Shown: positions 46,100 through 57,249 of the stretch, piece by piece
Numbering within the stretch: position 1 is the stretch's first letter
Layout of the letters: every line of letters begins with the position of its first letter
Origin: Liolophura sinensis
Lineage: Eukaryota; Mollusca; Polyplacophora; Chitonida; Chitonidae
NCBI RefSeq assembly: GCF_032854445.1
Contig: NC_088301.1
Location: 60,154,512-60,218,511, forward strand
Length of the DNA stretch: 64,000 nucleotides
Direction of reading: 5' to 3'
Made by a program: the position numbers and the translations under genes
The notes under the pieces: generated by a model
What the model was told of the DNA's origin: nothing
What the model saw: only the letters and a program-made list of their open reading frames with translations
Database searches by the model: none

Positions 46100-47830
46100 C
46101 AAACACTAGGTTCAAAGTTGTTACACACTATATGACAACTAACGGCAAATTTTTCACACACTAAGGGGCAAAGTTCTCACACATCAATGGGAAGTTGTCA
46201 CACACTATGGAGCAAGTTGTCAAACACTTAGAGCAAACTTGTCACACATCAATGGCAAGCTGTCACACACCATGGGGCAAAGTTGTCACAAACTATGGGG
46301 CAAGTTGTCACAAACTATGGGTGAAGTTGTCACATACCAATGGCAAAGATGTCAAACACTAAGAGGCAAGTTGTGATACACTATGAGGCAAATTGTCACA
46401 CACTATGGGGCAAGTTGTCACACACTATGGGCAAGTTGTCACACGCTATGGGGAAATTGTCACACACCAATAGCAAGTTGTCACACACTATGCGGCAAAG
46501 ATGTCAAACACTATGGGGCAAAGTTGTTACTATGGGGCAAATTGTCACACATCAATGGCACGTTGTCACACACTATGAGGCAATTTTGCCACACATCAGT
46601 GGCACGTTGTCAAACACTATGGGGCAATGTTGCCACACAACAGTGGCACGTTGTCACACACTATGGGGGCAAAGTTGTCACACACTAAGCGGCAATATGA
46701 CACACACTATGGGGCAAGTTGTCAAACACTGGAGCAAAGTTGTCACACATCAATGGCAAGTTGTCACACACTATGGGCCTAAGTTGTCACACATTATGGG
46801 ACAAGTTGTCACAAACTGTGGGACAAGTTGTCATACATAAATTTTCACACATCAATGGCAAGCTGTAACACATTATGGGGCAAGCTGTCATACACTATGG
46901 GGCTAGTTGTCAAACACTGAGGAGCAAAGTTGTCACACATCAATGGGAAGCTGTCACACACTATGAGGCAAGCTGTCACACACTATGGGGCAAGCCGTCA
47001 AACACTAAGGGGCAAAGTTGTTACTATGGGCAATTTTGCCACACATCAGTGGGTCAAAGTTGTCAAACACTACGGGGTCAGTTGTCACACACTACTGGGG
47101 AAGTTGCCACACACTATTGGGCTAGTTGTCAAACACTATGGGGCAAAGTTGTCACACACCAATGGCAAGTTGTCACTCACTATGGGGCAATTTTGCCACA
47201 CATCAGTGGCACGTTGTCAAACACTATGGGGCAATGTTGACACACAACAGTGGCACGCTGTCACACACTATGGGGGCAAAGTTGTCACACACTGTGCGGC
47301 AAGATTCACACAGTAAGGGCAAAGGTGTGACACATCAATGGCAAGTTGTCACACACTATGGGGCAAGCTGTCACACACTATGGGGCAAGTTGTCAAACAC
47401 TATTGAGGTAGTTGTCAAACACTATGGTGCAAAGTTGTCATACATTATGGTGCAAAGTTGTCATACACTATAGGACAAGGTGTCACACACTAAGGGCAAA
47501 GTTGTCACACACTATAGGACAAGGCGTCACACACTTAAGGCAAAGTTGTAACACTATGGGACAAGGTGTCACACACTAAGGGCAAAGTTGTCAAACACTA
47601 TGGGGCAAAGTTGTCACACACCAATGGCAAGTTGTTAAACACTATGGGGCAATGTTGCCACACAGCAGTGGCACGTTGTTACACACTATGGGGCAATGTT
47701 GCCACACAGCAGTGGCACGTTGTCACACACTATCGGGGCAAAGTTGCCACACATTACGGGGCAAAGTTTTAAACACTATGGGTCAAGTCGTCATACAATA
47801 TAAGGCAAGTTGCCAAACACTCAGGTGAAA
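46100..47830. repeat. Minisatellite, 22-bp unit, block 1
   Basis: About 75 units of CACACACTATGGGGCAAGTT plus GT, with variants CACACATCAATGGCAAGTTG and CACATCAGTGGCACGTTG. Variant blocks recur (for example about 46540-46690 and 47190-47290). All frames are open by accident. Confidence 0.97.
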
Positions 47831-48174
47831 ATGGTCCGTATGATCTTTCTGAAATATTTTTATTAATATTTTAAATCCTCTGCGTATATGCTTTATTTAC
47901 ATTTTTCAAAATTAATACGTCCTAGTCATTCTAATTCTATGGTTTCAATAGTGTATATTAGGACGGGGTAAGTTGTCATAGTGTAGTGGATAATTCTCAC
48001 AGCTGTGACCATATGCGTCCATTTAACTTTTGTGATATGTTTTTTGAAAGACCTAACAATTACATGTTAACAACTACTCATTAGGTTAAACGTTTATAGA
48101 CAATTAAATGTAGCTGGTTACACTTAGAATACAGGTGTAACAGTTATCACTGACACATGCATGTCATCTCAGAG
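47831..48174. repeat. Unique spacer; right part duplicated at 48876
   Basis: TTTTGTGATATG to CATGTCATCTCAGAGAG at about 48026-48175 recurs at 48876-49020 with about 95% identity by eye, including GAAAGACCTAACAATTACAT and AACAGTTATCACTGACACAT. The whole 845-bp unit (spacer plus satellite) is therefore duplicated. Confidence 0.85.
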
Positions 48175-48870
48175 AGCTGGCAAGTTGTCACACACTATGG
48201 GGCAAGTTGTCAAACACTGTAGAGCAAAGTTGTCACATTTCAATGGCAAGTTGTCACACACTATGGGGCAAAGTTGTCACATTATGGGACAAGTTGTCAG
48301 ACACTATAAGGCAAAGTTTTCACACATCAGCGGCAAGCTGTCACATACTGTGGGACAAGTTGTCAAACACTTTGAGGCAAAGTTTTCACACATCAATGGC
48401 AAGATGTCACACAATATGGGGCAAGTTGTCAAACACTATGGGGCAAAGTTGTTACTATGGGCAATTTTGAGACACATCAGTGGCATGTTGTCACACACTA
48501 AAGGCAAAGTTGTCATACATTAAGGGGCAAGTTTTCAAACACTATGGGGCAATGTTGCCACACATCAGTGGCATGTTGTCAAACACTATGAGGCAATGTT
48601 GCCACACATCATTGGCACGTTGTCAAACACTACGGGATAATGTTACCACACATGTGTGGCAAGCTGTCAAACACTATGCGGCAAGATTCACACAGTAAGG
48701 GCAAAGGTGTGACACATCAATGGCAAGTTGTCACACACTATGGGGCAAGTTGTTAAACACTATGGGGCAATGTTGCCACACAGCAGTGGCACGTTGTCAC
48801 ACACTATGGGGGCAAAGTTGTCACACACTATAGGGCAAAGTTTTAAACACTATGGGTCACGAACGCGACT
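48175..48870. repeat. Minisatellite, 22-bp unit, block 2
   Basis: About 31 units of the same 22-bp repeat, ending with CACTATGGGTCACGAACGCG. It shares variant strings (GCGGCAAGATTCACACAGTA) with block 1 at about 47300, showing that segments were copied between blocks. Confidence 0.96.
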
Positions 48871-49025
48871 ATGGTTGTGATGTGTTCTTTGAAAGACCTA
48901 ACAATTACATGTTAACAACCACTCATTAGGTTAAACGTTTATAGACAATTAAATTAAGCTGGTTACGCTTACAGTACAGGTGTAACAGTTATCACTGACA
49001 CATGCATGTCATCTCAGAGAGTAGT

Positions 49026-50230
49026 AAAACTAACCTTGTGTCCTGAAGTTGTCCAAAACCGTGTGTATGGGTGATGTACGGTTTTTCTGTTACTAAAGGA
49101 TGTGTACTCATAAACTGATGGAAATTACCCGAATGCCGGTCAGTAAAACGCTACTGTGACAACTTACCCCATGTGACAACTACCCCCCCCCCCCCCCCCA
49201 CCCTCTTCAGCCACGTCCATTTCGTGACTATAAGTGATATTTATAGTCGGTGTCTTTGATTTGGGCACAGTATTAAAATGGCCCACTACAGTCGTTTGTC
49301 TCTCATTTGTAGCCTCTCACGACGAAACATTTATCTTAATCCACGGTTATATGTTGCTTATTTTCAACACCCACATGTGTTCAATTCAATCAATTAAGTA
49401 TAAAACAAAACTGTAAAGCCATACTTAGCCACTTTTCTTCGAAAACTTTTAATTAAAACTAAAAACCTTCATTTAACACTGCAGTACAGTGCATATATAA
49501 TGGCTGGTTTCCTTCTCAGGGTTATTCTTTGCGCTCAATCAGTAGTGACACGGCCCGTATAAATGGTAGCTACGGTCAGTCGCGGAATAGAGGTGCGAAG
49601 GGGATGGTGATCGAAGTGTTCTGTTGACAATTATTACTTTATACTATCATGGCGGCTTTTACTTAAAGTGTCGTTGTTTGACTAATCGCCTGCACAAAAG
49701 TTGGGGTCTGAAAATCTGTCTGCGTTGAGTGCTCTACTTAAGTTCTCCAAGAAATGCAGTGGCTGATTGGAGTTAAAGAACGAGTGAAGTGAATCCACTG
49801 CCCGGCAGGTTAACTTTATTGTTAGCGTGCACGGAGCCTTCGAGCAAAGGGGTACACGTTTCTGCTACAATGCGGGTAGCATTTTCGGGCTAGGAATGTA
49901 AAATGTGTTAGATTCTGGGAAGCAATGATGACTGGCCAATATGCACAATATAATTACATCCCGTGTAACCTAATAATACTTTTGTTACATTTCAGGAGGC
50001 TATAAACAGTCAACGCTGACGTAATACAACATAAAAGGTTTGGGCGGTGAAAAACATAACGTTTATATGACTGTTTGCTCCTGCAGATACCCAGAGTACC
50101 CTAGTAACAGCCGGATCGTGTGCACCAGTACTGTAGGATGTTTCTACTTTCGTTTGACCTCAAGGTAATTGTCAGTAATTCTTATCTGGACCTGTCCCAC
50201 ATGATTAATCCTCAAAAAGATCACCATTAG
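49026..50230. other. Intergenic; poly-C run and TATA-like sequence, no gene recognised
   Basis: A C homopolymer occupies about 49182-49199. CCGTATAAATGGTAGC at 49556-49571 resembles a TATA box but no coding sequence follows. Confidence 0.35.
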
Positions 50231-50233
50231 TTT

Positions 50234-50435
50234 TTAGAGGCTTGGGTGGGCTGTATACCAGGAATCGCCACTACAAGCACGACTGCATTCCCCATTCTTC
50301 CGAGACGACAATGGAAGATGACCTAAGGCAACTACCGGTACTGCCTCAGATCTGATGTGGACGTGGCCTTCATGAATTTGCTGACCCTTATCGAGGTAGT
50401 CGATGAACGAGGTCAACTGTGAATAAAAACTGGAA
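50234..50435 (-). CDS. Weak candidate terminal exon
   Basis: The minus strand shows CCCTTCTTCCAG acceptor-like sequence, then an open stretch with SQLTSFIDYLDKGQQIHEGH and a stop at 50234. Codon use looks plausible but no family is recognised and no partner exon is found. May be chance. Confidence 0.18.
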
Positions 50436-50749
50436 GAAGGGACTTGTTTTTGGCTTAACAACGGTCACACGTGGAAGTGTCTTCCATCTAGTCATATTTG
50501 TCTTTCGTTTTGAACGTACGGCTGCGTATTTTAGTCTTTCGACTCAGTTTTCTGATTTGCTGAAGTAGCATTTTGATTAACATGCAATGGTATGAGGTCA
50601 AGATGTTCCTGACAATGGGTCAGTTAAGGTCCAAGTGACAGATAGCTTCCTTAGGACAATCTACTGTATAGGATATGTTTCTCTGGTGTCAGAGAAATAT
50701 TAATAGGTGTAGGGGAATATTAGTAGGCTTCCACTAGCGGTTGAAGGTA

Positions 50750-50990
50750 TATGTACACTGATGGTGGGTAAGCTAATGAGAGGTACACAGATGAGAGGTA
50801 TTATTATGAGAGGTACAGTGAAGAGAGGGACACTGATGGAGGTACATGTACACTGATGGTGGGTAACCTAGTGAAAGGCACATAGACGAGAGGGATTATA
50901 ATGAAAGGTATCGTGATGAGAGGTAAGACATGAGGTACAATGATAACAGGTACACAGCTTATAGGTACACTAATATGAGATAAACCTAAT
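50750..50990. repeat. Degenerate 18-bp minisatellite, left block
   Basis: Units around GATGAGAGGTACACT and AATGAGAGGTA of about 17-19 bp. The same repeat recurs at 53290-53905 beyond the LINE remnant. Confidence 0.8.
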
Positions 50991-51179
50991 TGCCTAATAT
51001 GCCATAAAATTTTCAAAATCCGACCGGTAATGCTTTTGCGCATGCTTATTGGAGCACATCTGTATCTACATGCTAAGCCTTGCTACAGTGTGTGACTTGA
51101 TTACTGAGATGCTGTGTGCAAAATTTCACAACGATCGGACAAATATCTTGGTAAATGTCAAACACAGGTTTGGGGGAGC

Positions 51180-53010
51180 ATACTTTTGATGCACTGTTTC
51201 TATCTATTGTATTAAATGCTTTACTTATATCGTCAAAAACATAAAACGCTTCTTTTATCTGATTTTCATAGGTTTAGTTATACTATACAGATTAAACAAT
51301 ATGATTTATTGTGAAATAATCCTTGCTGTCCACCTGGCTTCGGACAAAAACCTGTGTTCATTCAGGAATTCTGTCAATCTACCATTTAGCATGGATGTAA
51401 ACAATTTTCCCTTACAACTCGAATAGGTATTGGTGTATAATTAGCTGGGCCATTTATTTCGCCGTCATTTTATAGATAGGTTTAAGTACTCCAGACAGCC
51501 AAGTTTCGTTTAAAAGACCACAATCGAAAACAAAGTTTTCTGCATGAATGTCAGACATAATGTTGAAGGATGAAATAATAAATTCATTTGTGGCATAGTT
51601 TTTCAGCTGGCTTATCATTTTTAAGTTTATTAACTGCTTCTTGGATTTTACAAAAAAAATGATTAATAAAAAAACACGGATAAATCAGTGTTGCATTCTA
51701 TTACAGGAAAATCGCCCAACACCTTTACATGTTCATGATTGTCTCCCTTAGTACAATTACACTTTCACAGGAAGTGCACTTTGTATCCAAATAAAAGGGG
51801 TTGATTTTGTTTTATTCAGTTTAGTTGCATATTTCCAGTATGCTTTTGTGTTTGATTTTTAATGTTTCTTAATTTCATCTTTGCAAATTTCACTATATCG
51901 TTTCGAACTATGTTGGAAGGAATTTCTGTATTTCGTGCTGGCCTTACTTAACATATTTTTATTTTCTATTATTCAATAATAATATAGAATTATTATACTC
52001 TAGAATCTAGAGATCTACAATCATTGACGAAATAATGTCTGTATCATCTGGGCGGATCTCAATTCATTTGTCTCTCGGATCCTTGAAAGACTGACGTATG
52101 AAATCTACTTATTCTAATATTAAAGTCTCAAGATATACATAGTGGCATGCCACTTTCCAGTGATGTCTATGCGGCTTTCACCAGGCGTGTGATACTTTAG
52201 GCCTGTTTCCACAGAGTTAGTAACGCTTTCTCAAATTGTAGCTTTGATTTCAAAGACAATAGACTAGGAGCATAGGAGAATAATTTACAGAGCGCTTGTA
52301 CCTCGAAATCGGTCAGTATTTGTAAACATCGAAAGCTTGAGATCAAATAATCTATCACAGATATACCCTTGCAAGTAGTCTTTAACAGCCCCCTGTCTTT
52401 TCCAACTTTACCATTATAAATATAAATACTGCTTACTTTACACACATTTGGGAATTTTCTCCAATAATTGTCTGGTTTAAGTTTATCCTTACTAATTCTG
52501 CTATGAGGGACGTGCACTTAAGTCACCCAATTTCAAAGGGCTATGGATTTCATATGGTGAAGTCAATGTTCATCAGATTTATCATACTTGTCCAGAATGT
52601 CGTCTACCACTGGAAAAATCCACATATAAAAAACTTCATAAAGATAAAGATACAGATAAAGCTATTTTATTTAAATTTTATTTAAGATTTTTATTCTTGA
52701 TAATATTTAAACTCTCTGAGACGGAGATTTTGAACTTATAGGCGGGTTATGGAAAACACCAATGTAAACATCACTGGCATTATTAGGGCTTCTTTGTCGA
52801 ATTTTTTAACAAAACTCAAACTTCGACACTTGTATAGGGAATTAATTCCTGTCTGAAGGATGTAGCCATTCCTTGGATGGAGCGAGCAGAAAGTCGCAGT
52901 TTTCTGTTGTTAAAGTGACACTGAAAACCTGATAGTAATAACACATCATCATCATCAGTTATTGTTTTAACACATGTTAAATTAATTTGGTTTGAAGCCC
53001 ACATACATTT
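51180..53010 (-). pseudogene. Non-LTR retrotransposon (LINE) remnant: endonuclease then RT
   Basis: Reading the minus strand, 53010-52197 encodes decayed endonuclease pieces, including VDDILDKYDKSDEH and, in one 106-codon frame, HSRISKDKLKPDNYWRKFPN, GKVGKDRGLLK and CKGISVIDYLISS (the SVIDY motif of AP-type endonucleases). About 51970-51700 gives the connector (KRYSEICKDEIKK, KAYWKYATKLNKTKS). About 51560-51190 gives RT blocks WLSGVLKPIYK and VFDDISKAFNTIDR (motif A). Many stops and frameshifts are present. It ends after motif A at about 51180, so the 3' half is gone. It resembles invertebrate CR1/L2/Jockey-type elements; the clade is not resolved. Confidence 0.8.
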
Positions 53011-53289
53011 ATGCTCAGCACTCGATTACATGTGGGGTAATCCGCAGTCCCCCTCATCGTCAGCGTATGACTGAGTAGTGACTCTATAGCAGGACAAGTA
53101 ATTGTCACAGTAAGGTGAAATAGGCCTCGGGACTTTAATCAGTGTCACTTACACTGAGCAGAAGTAAGTCAGGATTTTCCTGGATCACGAGTTTAGGAGT
53201 CGGATGTCGAGCCTGGAATTCTTTTCAAATTGTAGAAAACAGGGTGAGGCCTCTTGTTATTTTCCGTTGCAGTGAAGCACTGAGATATC

Positions 53290-53905
53290 ATTCATACATT
53301 TACGTAAAGTACACTGAGGAGAGGTGCATCCATGAAAAGTACACTGGTGTGAGGTGCTCTTTTGAGATGTACATTGATATAAGGTACACTGTGTGAGGTG
53401 CAAATATGATAGGTTCACCTGTAAACTGTTGAGAGATACACTTATTAGAGGTACACCAAGAAGAGGAGAGGTACAAGAATGAGTGATACACTCATGACAG
53501 ATGCACTGATGAAAGATACAATCTCAAGAGGTACATAGAAAGGAAGACTGATGAGAAATACATTAATGTGTAACACTCTGATGATATGTACAATGATAAG
53601 AGGTCCCCGAATGAAAGGTTCACTACTGAAAGGTACACTGATGCTAGGTAAAATGATGGGGGGGGGGGGGGGTATTGATGAGATATGTACCCATAAGAGG
53701 TACACTTAGAAATAAACTGAGAAAAAATACAATGATAAAAGGTAAAATTATCAGGGGCCGAGCGATACACAAGTGCATTCATCAGATATACAGTGTTGAG
53801 AGGTTTACTTATCAGAAGTAAACTGATGAGCGGTTCAAATGTACATTGATACACGGAGGAAAGGTACAATAATAAAAGGTACACTGCAGAGAGGTTATTA
53901 GATGA
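53290..53905. repeat. Degenerate 18-bp minisatellite, right block, with G-run
   Basis: About 33 irregular units of AGGTACACTGATGAG type, with a run of about 14 G at 53659-53672. Same family as 50750-50990. Confidence 0.85.
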
Positions 53906-53917
53906 GATGACACTGAC

Positions 53918-54160
53918 CCTCATGGTGGTTTTATGGTTAGAATATCCGCCTCTAAGTCAAGGGACAAGTCATACCCAAAATTTTAAAAAATGGTATTTGT
54001 TGCTGCCGAGGGTACCGAGAGTTTAGAGCAGAGGAAACAAAACTAGTTGAACCGGTGCCAATGTGACCGGGTGAGGTGTTAGGTCTGGTGCCTTCAGCAT
54101 GATACTCAATGGCGGCATCACACACCCCGAGTGACTCCTCCTCGTCATATGACAAAAATT
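53918..54160 (+). mobile_element. SINE with alternative tRNA-like head
   Basis: GGTGGTTTTATGGTTAGAAT (A-box-like), CAAGTCATACCCAAAATTT, GGTACCGAGAGTTTAGAGC, AACCGGTGCCAATGTGACC. This matches the head and middle of the element at 55130-55300, not the common SINE head. No shared 3' tail is seen, so it is 3'-truncated. Confidence 0.65.
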
Positions 54161-54274
54161 GTTAATTATGTCTACGTGGTAAAATCCCAAATATACATAC
54201 ATATATACAGATGAGACGTACAATATTAAGTGATAGAACCATGTTAAACATATTTCCAGCTGTTGACAGATCTT

Positions 54275-54665
54275 CTTGTACATGATATTCATAAAAGTCA
54301 TATGCCAGGTGTGATATCCATGAAAACCATATGCCACATGTGATATTCATGAAAAGTACACGTCAGGTTATGTCAGGCGTACCATTCATTAAAACCACAT
54401 GCCAGATGTGGTATACATGGGAGCCACATACCAAATGTGATATACATGGGAGCCACATACCAGATGTCATATACATGGGAGCCACATACCAGATGTCATA
54501 TACATGGGAGCCACATACCAAATGTGATATACATGGAAGCAATATACCAGATGTGATATACATGAGAGTCACATACCAAATGTGATATACAAGGGAGCAA
54601 TATACCAGATGTGATATACATGAGAGCCACATACCAGATGTATAATACATGAAACCCACATGTCA
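54275..54665. repeat. Minisatellite, 29-bp unit, about 13 copies
   Basis: Units of GAGCCACATACCAGATGTCA then TATACATGG, with a diverged left part (CATGAAAACCATATGCCACA). The unit is not a multiple of three, so frames rotate. Confidence 0.95.
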
Positions 54666-54689
54666 GTTTGAACACTGTTTTCACTCATT

Positions 54690-54865
54690 CGCCTAGAAGA
54701 TACCTTGCGTATTTTCATCATCATTAAAAACTGTTGAGTGCTTCTTTTATATGTATCCTTCCTAATTTCTTAGTTAATATACTTTCTTAATTCTTTGCTG
54801 GTTTTTGTTGAGCGTTGAAATATAAGCGGCGATTATTAACTTGGAACATTCAGTATGATTGACGG
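54690..54865 (+). mobile_element. Diverged Penelope-like 3' fragment
   Basis: CATCATTAAAAACTGTTGAG, TTCTTAGTTAATATACTTTC and GCGATTATTAACTTGGAAC follow the order and spacing of CATCATTGAAAACTGATGAC ... GCGATTATCGACTTGGAACG in the copies at 41.3 and 45.8 kb. It begins just after the 29-bp array. Divergence makes this moderate only. Confidence 0.5.
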
Positions 54866-55129
54866 CTATTGTGTGACAAAAGGCCGTATTTCTCCGTGTG
54901 ACTATTTACAACCTATCACACTGTCGTCGATGCTCGGGTATTATTGCCTATACTGTAAGTTTTTGATTTCCTATGACTGTCCGTATCGACGCCTAGATTT
55001 CTTACTCCACGTCTATGATATGTACAACAGCACATGCTAAAGCAGTGGTTTGCATCCTACAAGGGATAACCACAACAGCACTTATTAATGCAATAGTTTG
55101 CATTCTACTCTAAAATACAACCGACTACT

Positions 55130-55470
55130 TTGGTGGCTTAATGGTTAGAGCGTCGGCAGACATCACGATCAAATCCGAGTTGGGTCATACCAAAGACGTA
55201 AAAAACGGTACTTGGGGCTCAGCAATGGGAAGTTAGAGCGAGGAAACCTGGTTGGCCCGGTGTCAGTATAATGTGACTGGTCGGGGTATCAAAAGCAAAG
55301 CTAAAGTTGACTTCCTCTGGAAGGTCTACCAGCAGCCTGTGAATGGTCGTTGGTTTTCCCCGGGCTCTACCCGGTTTCCTCCCACCATAATGCTGGCCAC
55401 CGTCATGTGAGTGAAATATTGTTGAGTGCGGCGTAAAACACCAATCAAATAAATAAATATATAAATAAAT
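55130..55470 (+). mobile_element. Chimeric SINE: alternative head with the common tail
   Basis: The head GGTGGCTTAATGGTTAGAGC and CAAATCCGAGTTGGGTCAT (A- and B-box-like) match 53918-54160. From about 55310 it switches to the common family body: CAGCCTGTGAATGGTCG, CCGGTTTCCTCCCACCATAA, GTGCGGCGTAAAACACCAAT and (AAAT)n. Full length. Confidence 0.88.
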
Positions 55471-55499
55471 ATATTGAATACGGTCGTCAGTTTTAAATG

Positions 55500-55612
55500 G
55501 GATCTGCCAGGTTTCCTCCAACCATACTGCTGGTTGCCGTCGTATAAATGAAATATTCTCCAGTACGTTTTAAAACACGAATCACATAAATTAATAAATA
55601 AATATATTGAAC
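55500..55612 (+). mobile_element. SINE tail fragment
   Basis: CCAGGTTTCCTCCAACCATA, GCTGGTTGCCGTCGTATAAA, AGTACGTTTTAAAACACG and AAATAAAT. The 3' 110 bp of the common family, directly after the previous copy. Confidence 0.85.
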
Positions 55613-56029
55613 AAGTCTTTCAAATTGTACACATAACTACAACGCATATTAAAGTAGTATTTCGTACTTTACAGCTAGTTATAAAAGCACAGCATGGCGT
55701 ACTGATGGAATATTTATTATTTTGAACATGTCTGCATTAACATCCACCCAATCTACAACGGCGTCACTCGTTTACATCTATCGAAAGCCCCAGAAACACA
55801 TACTAAGTATTATATAGTTGACTGTTTTTTAGTCTACTATAGCCCCAAAACTCACCAAGTGGCGTTTCTCATCTAGCGATAACCACAGCCAATATAAGCT
55901 GCAGCAGTTTTTTCTTTCATACCTGCCAATACTCAGTATTAATGCGGTATTTGTTCCTCTGGAATTAAAAATTTGTCAGTACATATTATTGTAGTGTTTT
56001 GCATGCAGCGAAGTTCCATCTTTGTTACT
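55613..56029. other. Nothing recognised
   Basis: AT-rich, no pattern seen. Confidence 0.4.
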
Positions 56030-56995
56030 TGATCTTACCTTCTGTGGGTGACAAAGCTCTGTTTCTCTTCGTGTTTTAAGATTCTGTCTATGATTTCATT
56101 TTCAATCTATGGTTTTAACTTCTCCCTAGGAATTCAGTTTCGAGCTGTTTGAGCCTCTGTCTGTGATTTTGGTATCTCCCTGTGATATCAGTTTCTGGAT
56201 ATGATATCAGTTTGAATCTGTGATGACAGCATTTGTCTATAATTTAAGCTTGTGCCTATGACCTGAACTACTCTCTGTATTTTCAGATTCTGAAAATGGT
56301 TTCAGATGTTGTATGTTATTTTAGCTTCTTGCTGTGATTTCATCTTCATTTTGTGCTTCCATCCTCTGCCAGTGATAACATTTTCTGCATATAACTTTAA
56401 GCTTCTATCTGTGGTTTCCGCACCGATTTCGTCATATTCTATGTGATTTGATCTCCTACATGTGATTTGATCTCCTGTCTGATCTCTGTGATCTGATCCC
56501 GTTTATGTGATCTCAGCTTCTACTGTTGATTTTATCTCATTTCTGTGATTTAATCTCCTGTCTGTGATTTGATCTTCTGCATGTAATTTAATCTCCTTCA
56601 TGTGATTTGATCTCCTGTCTGTGATTTGATCTCCTGTCTGTGATTTGATCTCCTGTCTGTGATTTGATCTTCTGTCTATGATTTGATCTTCTGTCTGTGA
56701 TGGGATCTCCTGTCTATGATTTGATCTCCTATATGTGATTTGATCTTCTGTCTGTGATTTGATCTCCTTTATGTGATTTGATCTCCTATCTATGATTTGA
56801 TCTTCTGTATGTGATTTGATCTCCTGTCTAGGATTTGATCTCTTTTCTGTGATTTGACCTCCTGTCTGTGATGGGATCTCCTGTCTGTGATTTGATCTCC
56901 TGTGTGTTAGTTGATCTCCTGTCTAGGATTTGATCTCTTTTCTGTGATTTCATCTCCTGTCTGTGATTTGATTTCCTGTCTGTGATTTGATCCCC
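56030..56995. repeat. Minisatellite, 19-bp unit, large block
   Basis: About 50 units of TCTGTGATTTGATCTCCTG, degenerate on the left and homogeneous at about 56460-56990. Pyrimidine-rich on the plus strand. Confidence 0.95.
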
Positions 56996-57068
56996 TCTCT
57001 GAAGCATTTACTGAAAAAGATGCACGCTAGCTGCAGTTCTTTCAGCAGATGTGTACGTAAAATTTTAC

Positions 57069-57216
57069 TGAAATAGGTGCAGCTGGTCTTTACACATTTC
57101 ACTAACCCTGTGCATAAATATTTACTGAAACGGGTGCAGCCCAGCTGCATATATTTAAGTAAATATTCCATAAAGGTTAACTGAGAGGTGGATAAAGACC
57201 AGCTGCACCTATTTCA
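57069..57216. repeat. Perfect 24-bp inverted repeat, 100-bp spacer
   Basis: 57069-57092 (TGAAATAGGTGCAGCTGG plus CTTTA) is the exact reverse complement of 57193-57216. A related direct copy, ACTGAAACGGGTGCAGCCCA, lies between them. It could fold as a long hairpin or be the ends of a short MITE. Confidence 0.9.
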
Positions 57217-57249
57217 ACAAACTGTTACCAAGCATGCATGTAATCATTT

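Noticed and set aside
46340-47470. Frames rich in SHTMGKLSHT repeats as a possible adhesive or silk-like protein
   Set aside because: They come from the 22-bp array, appear in several frames at once and are broken by indels; no start context or splice sites support a gene.
49556-49571. TATA-like CCGTATAAATGG as a promoter
   Set aside because: No coding exon or other promoter element is recognisable downstream on that strand.
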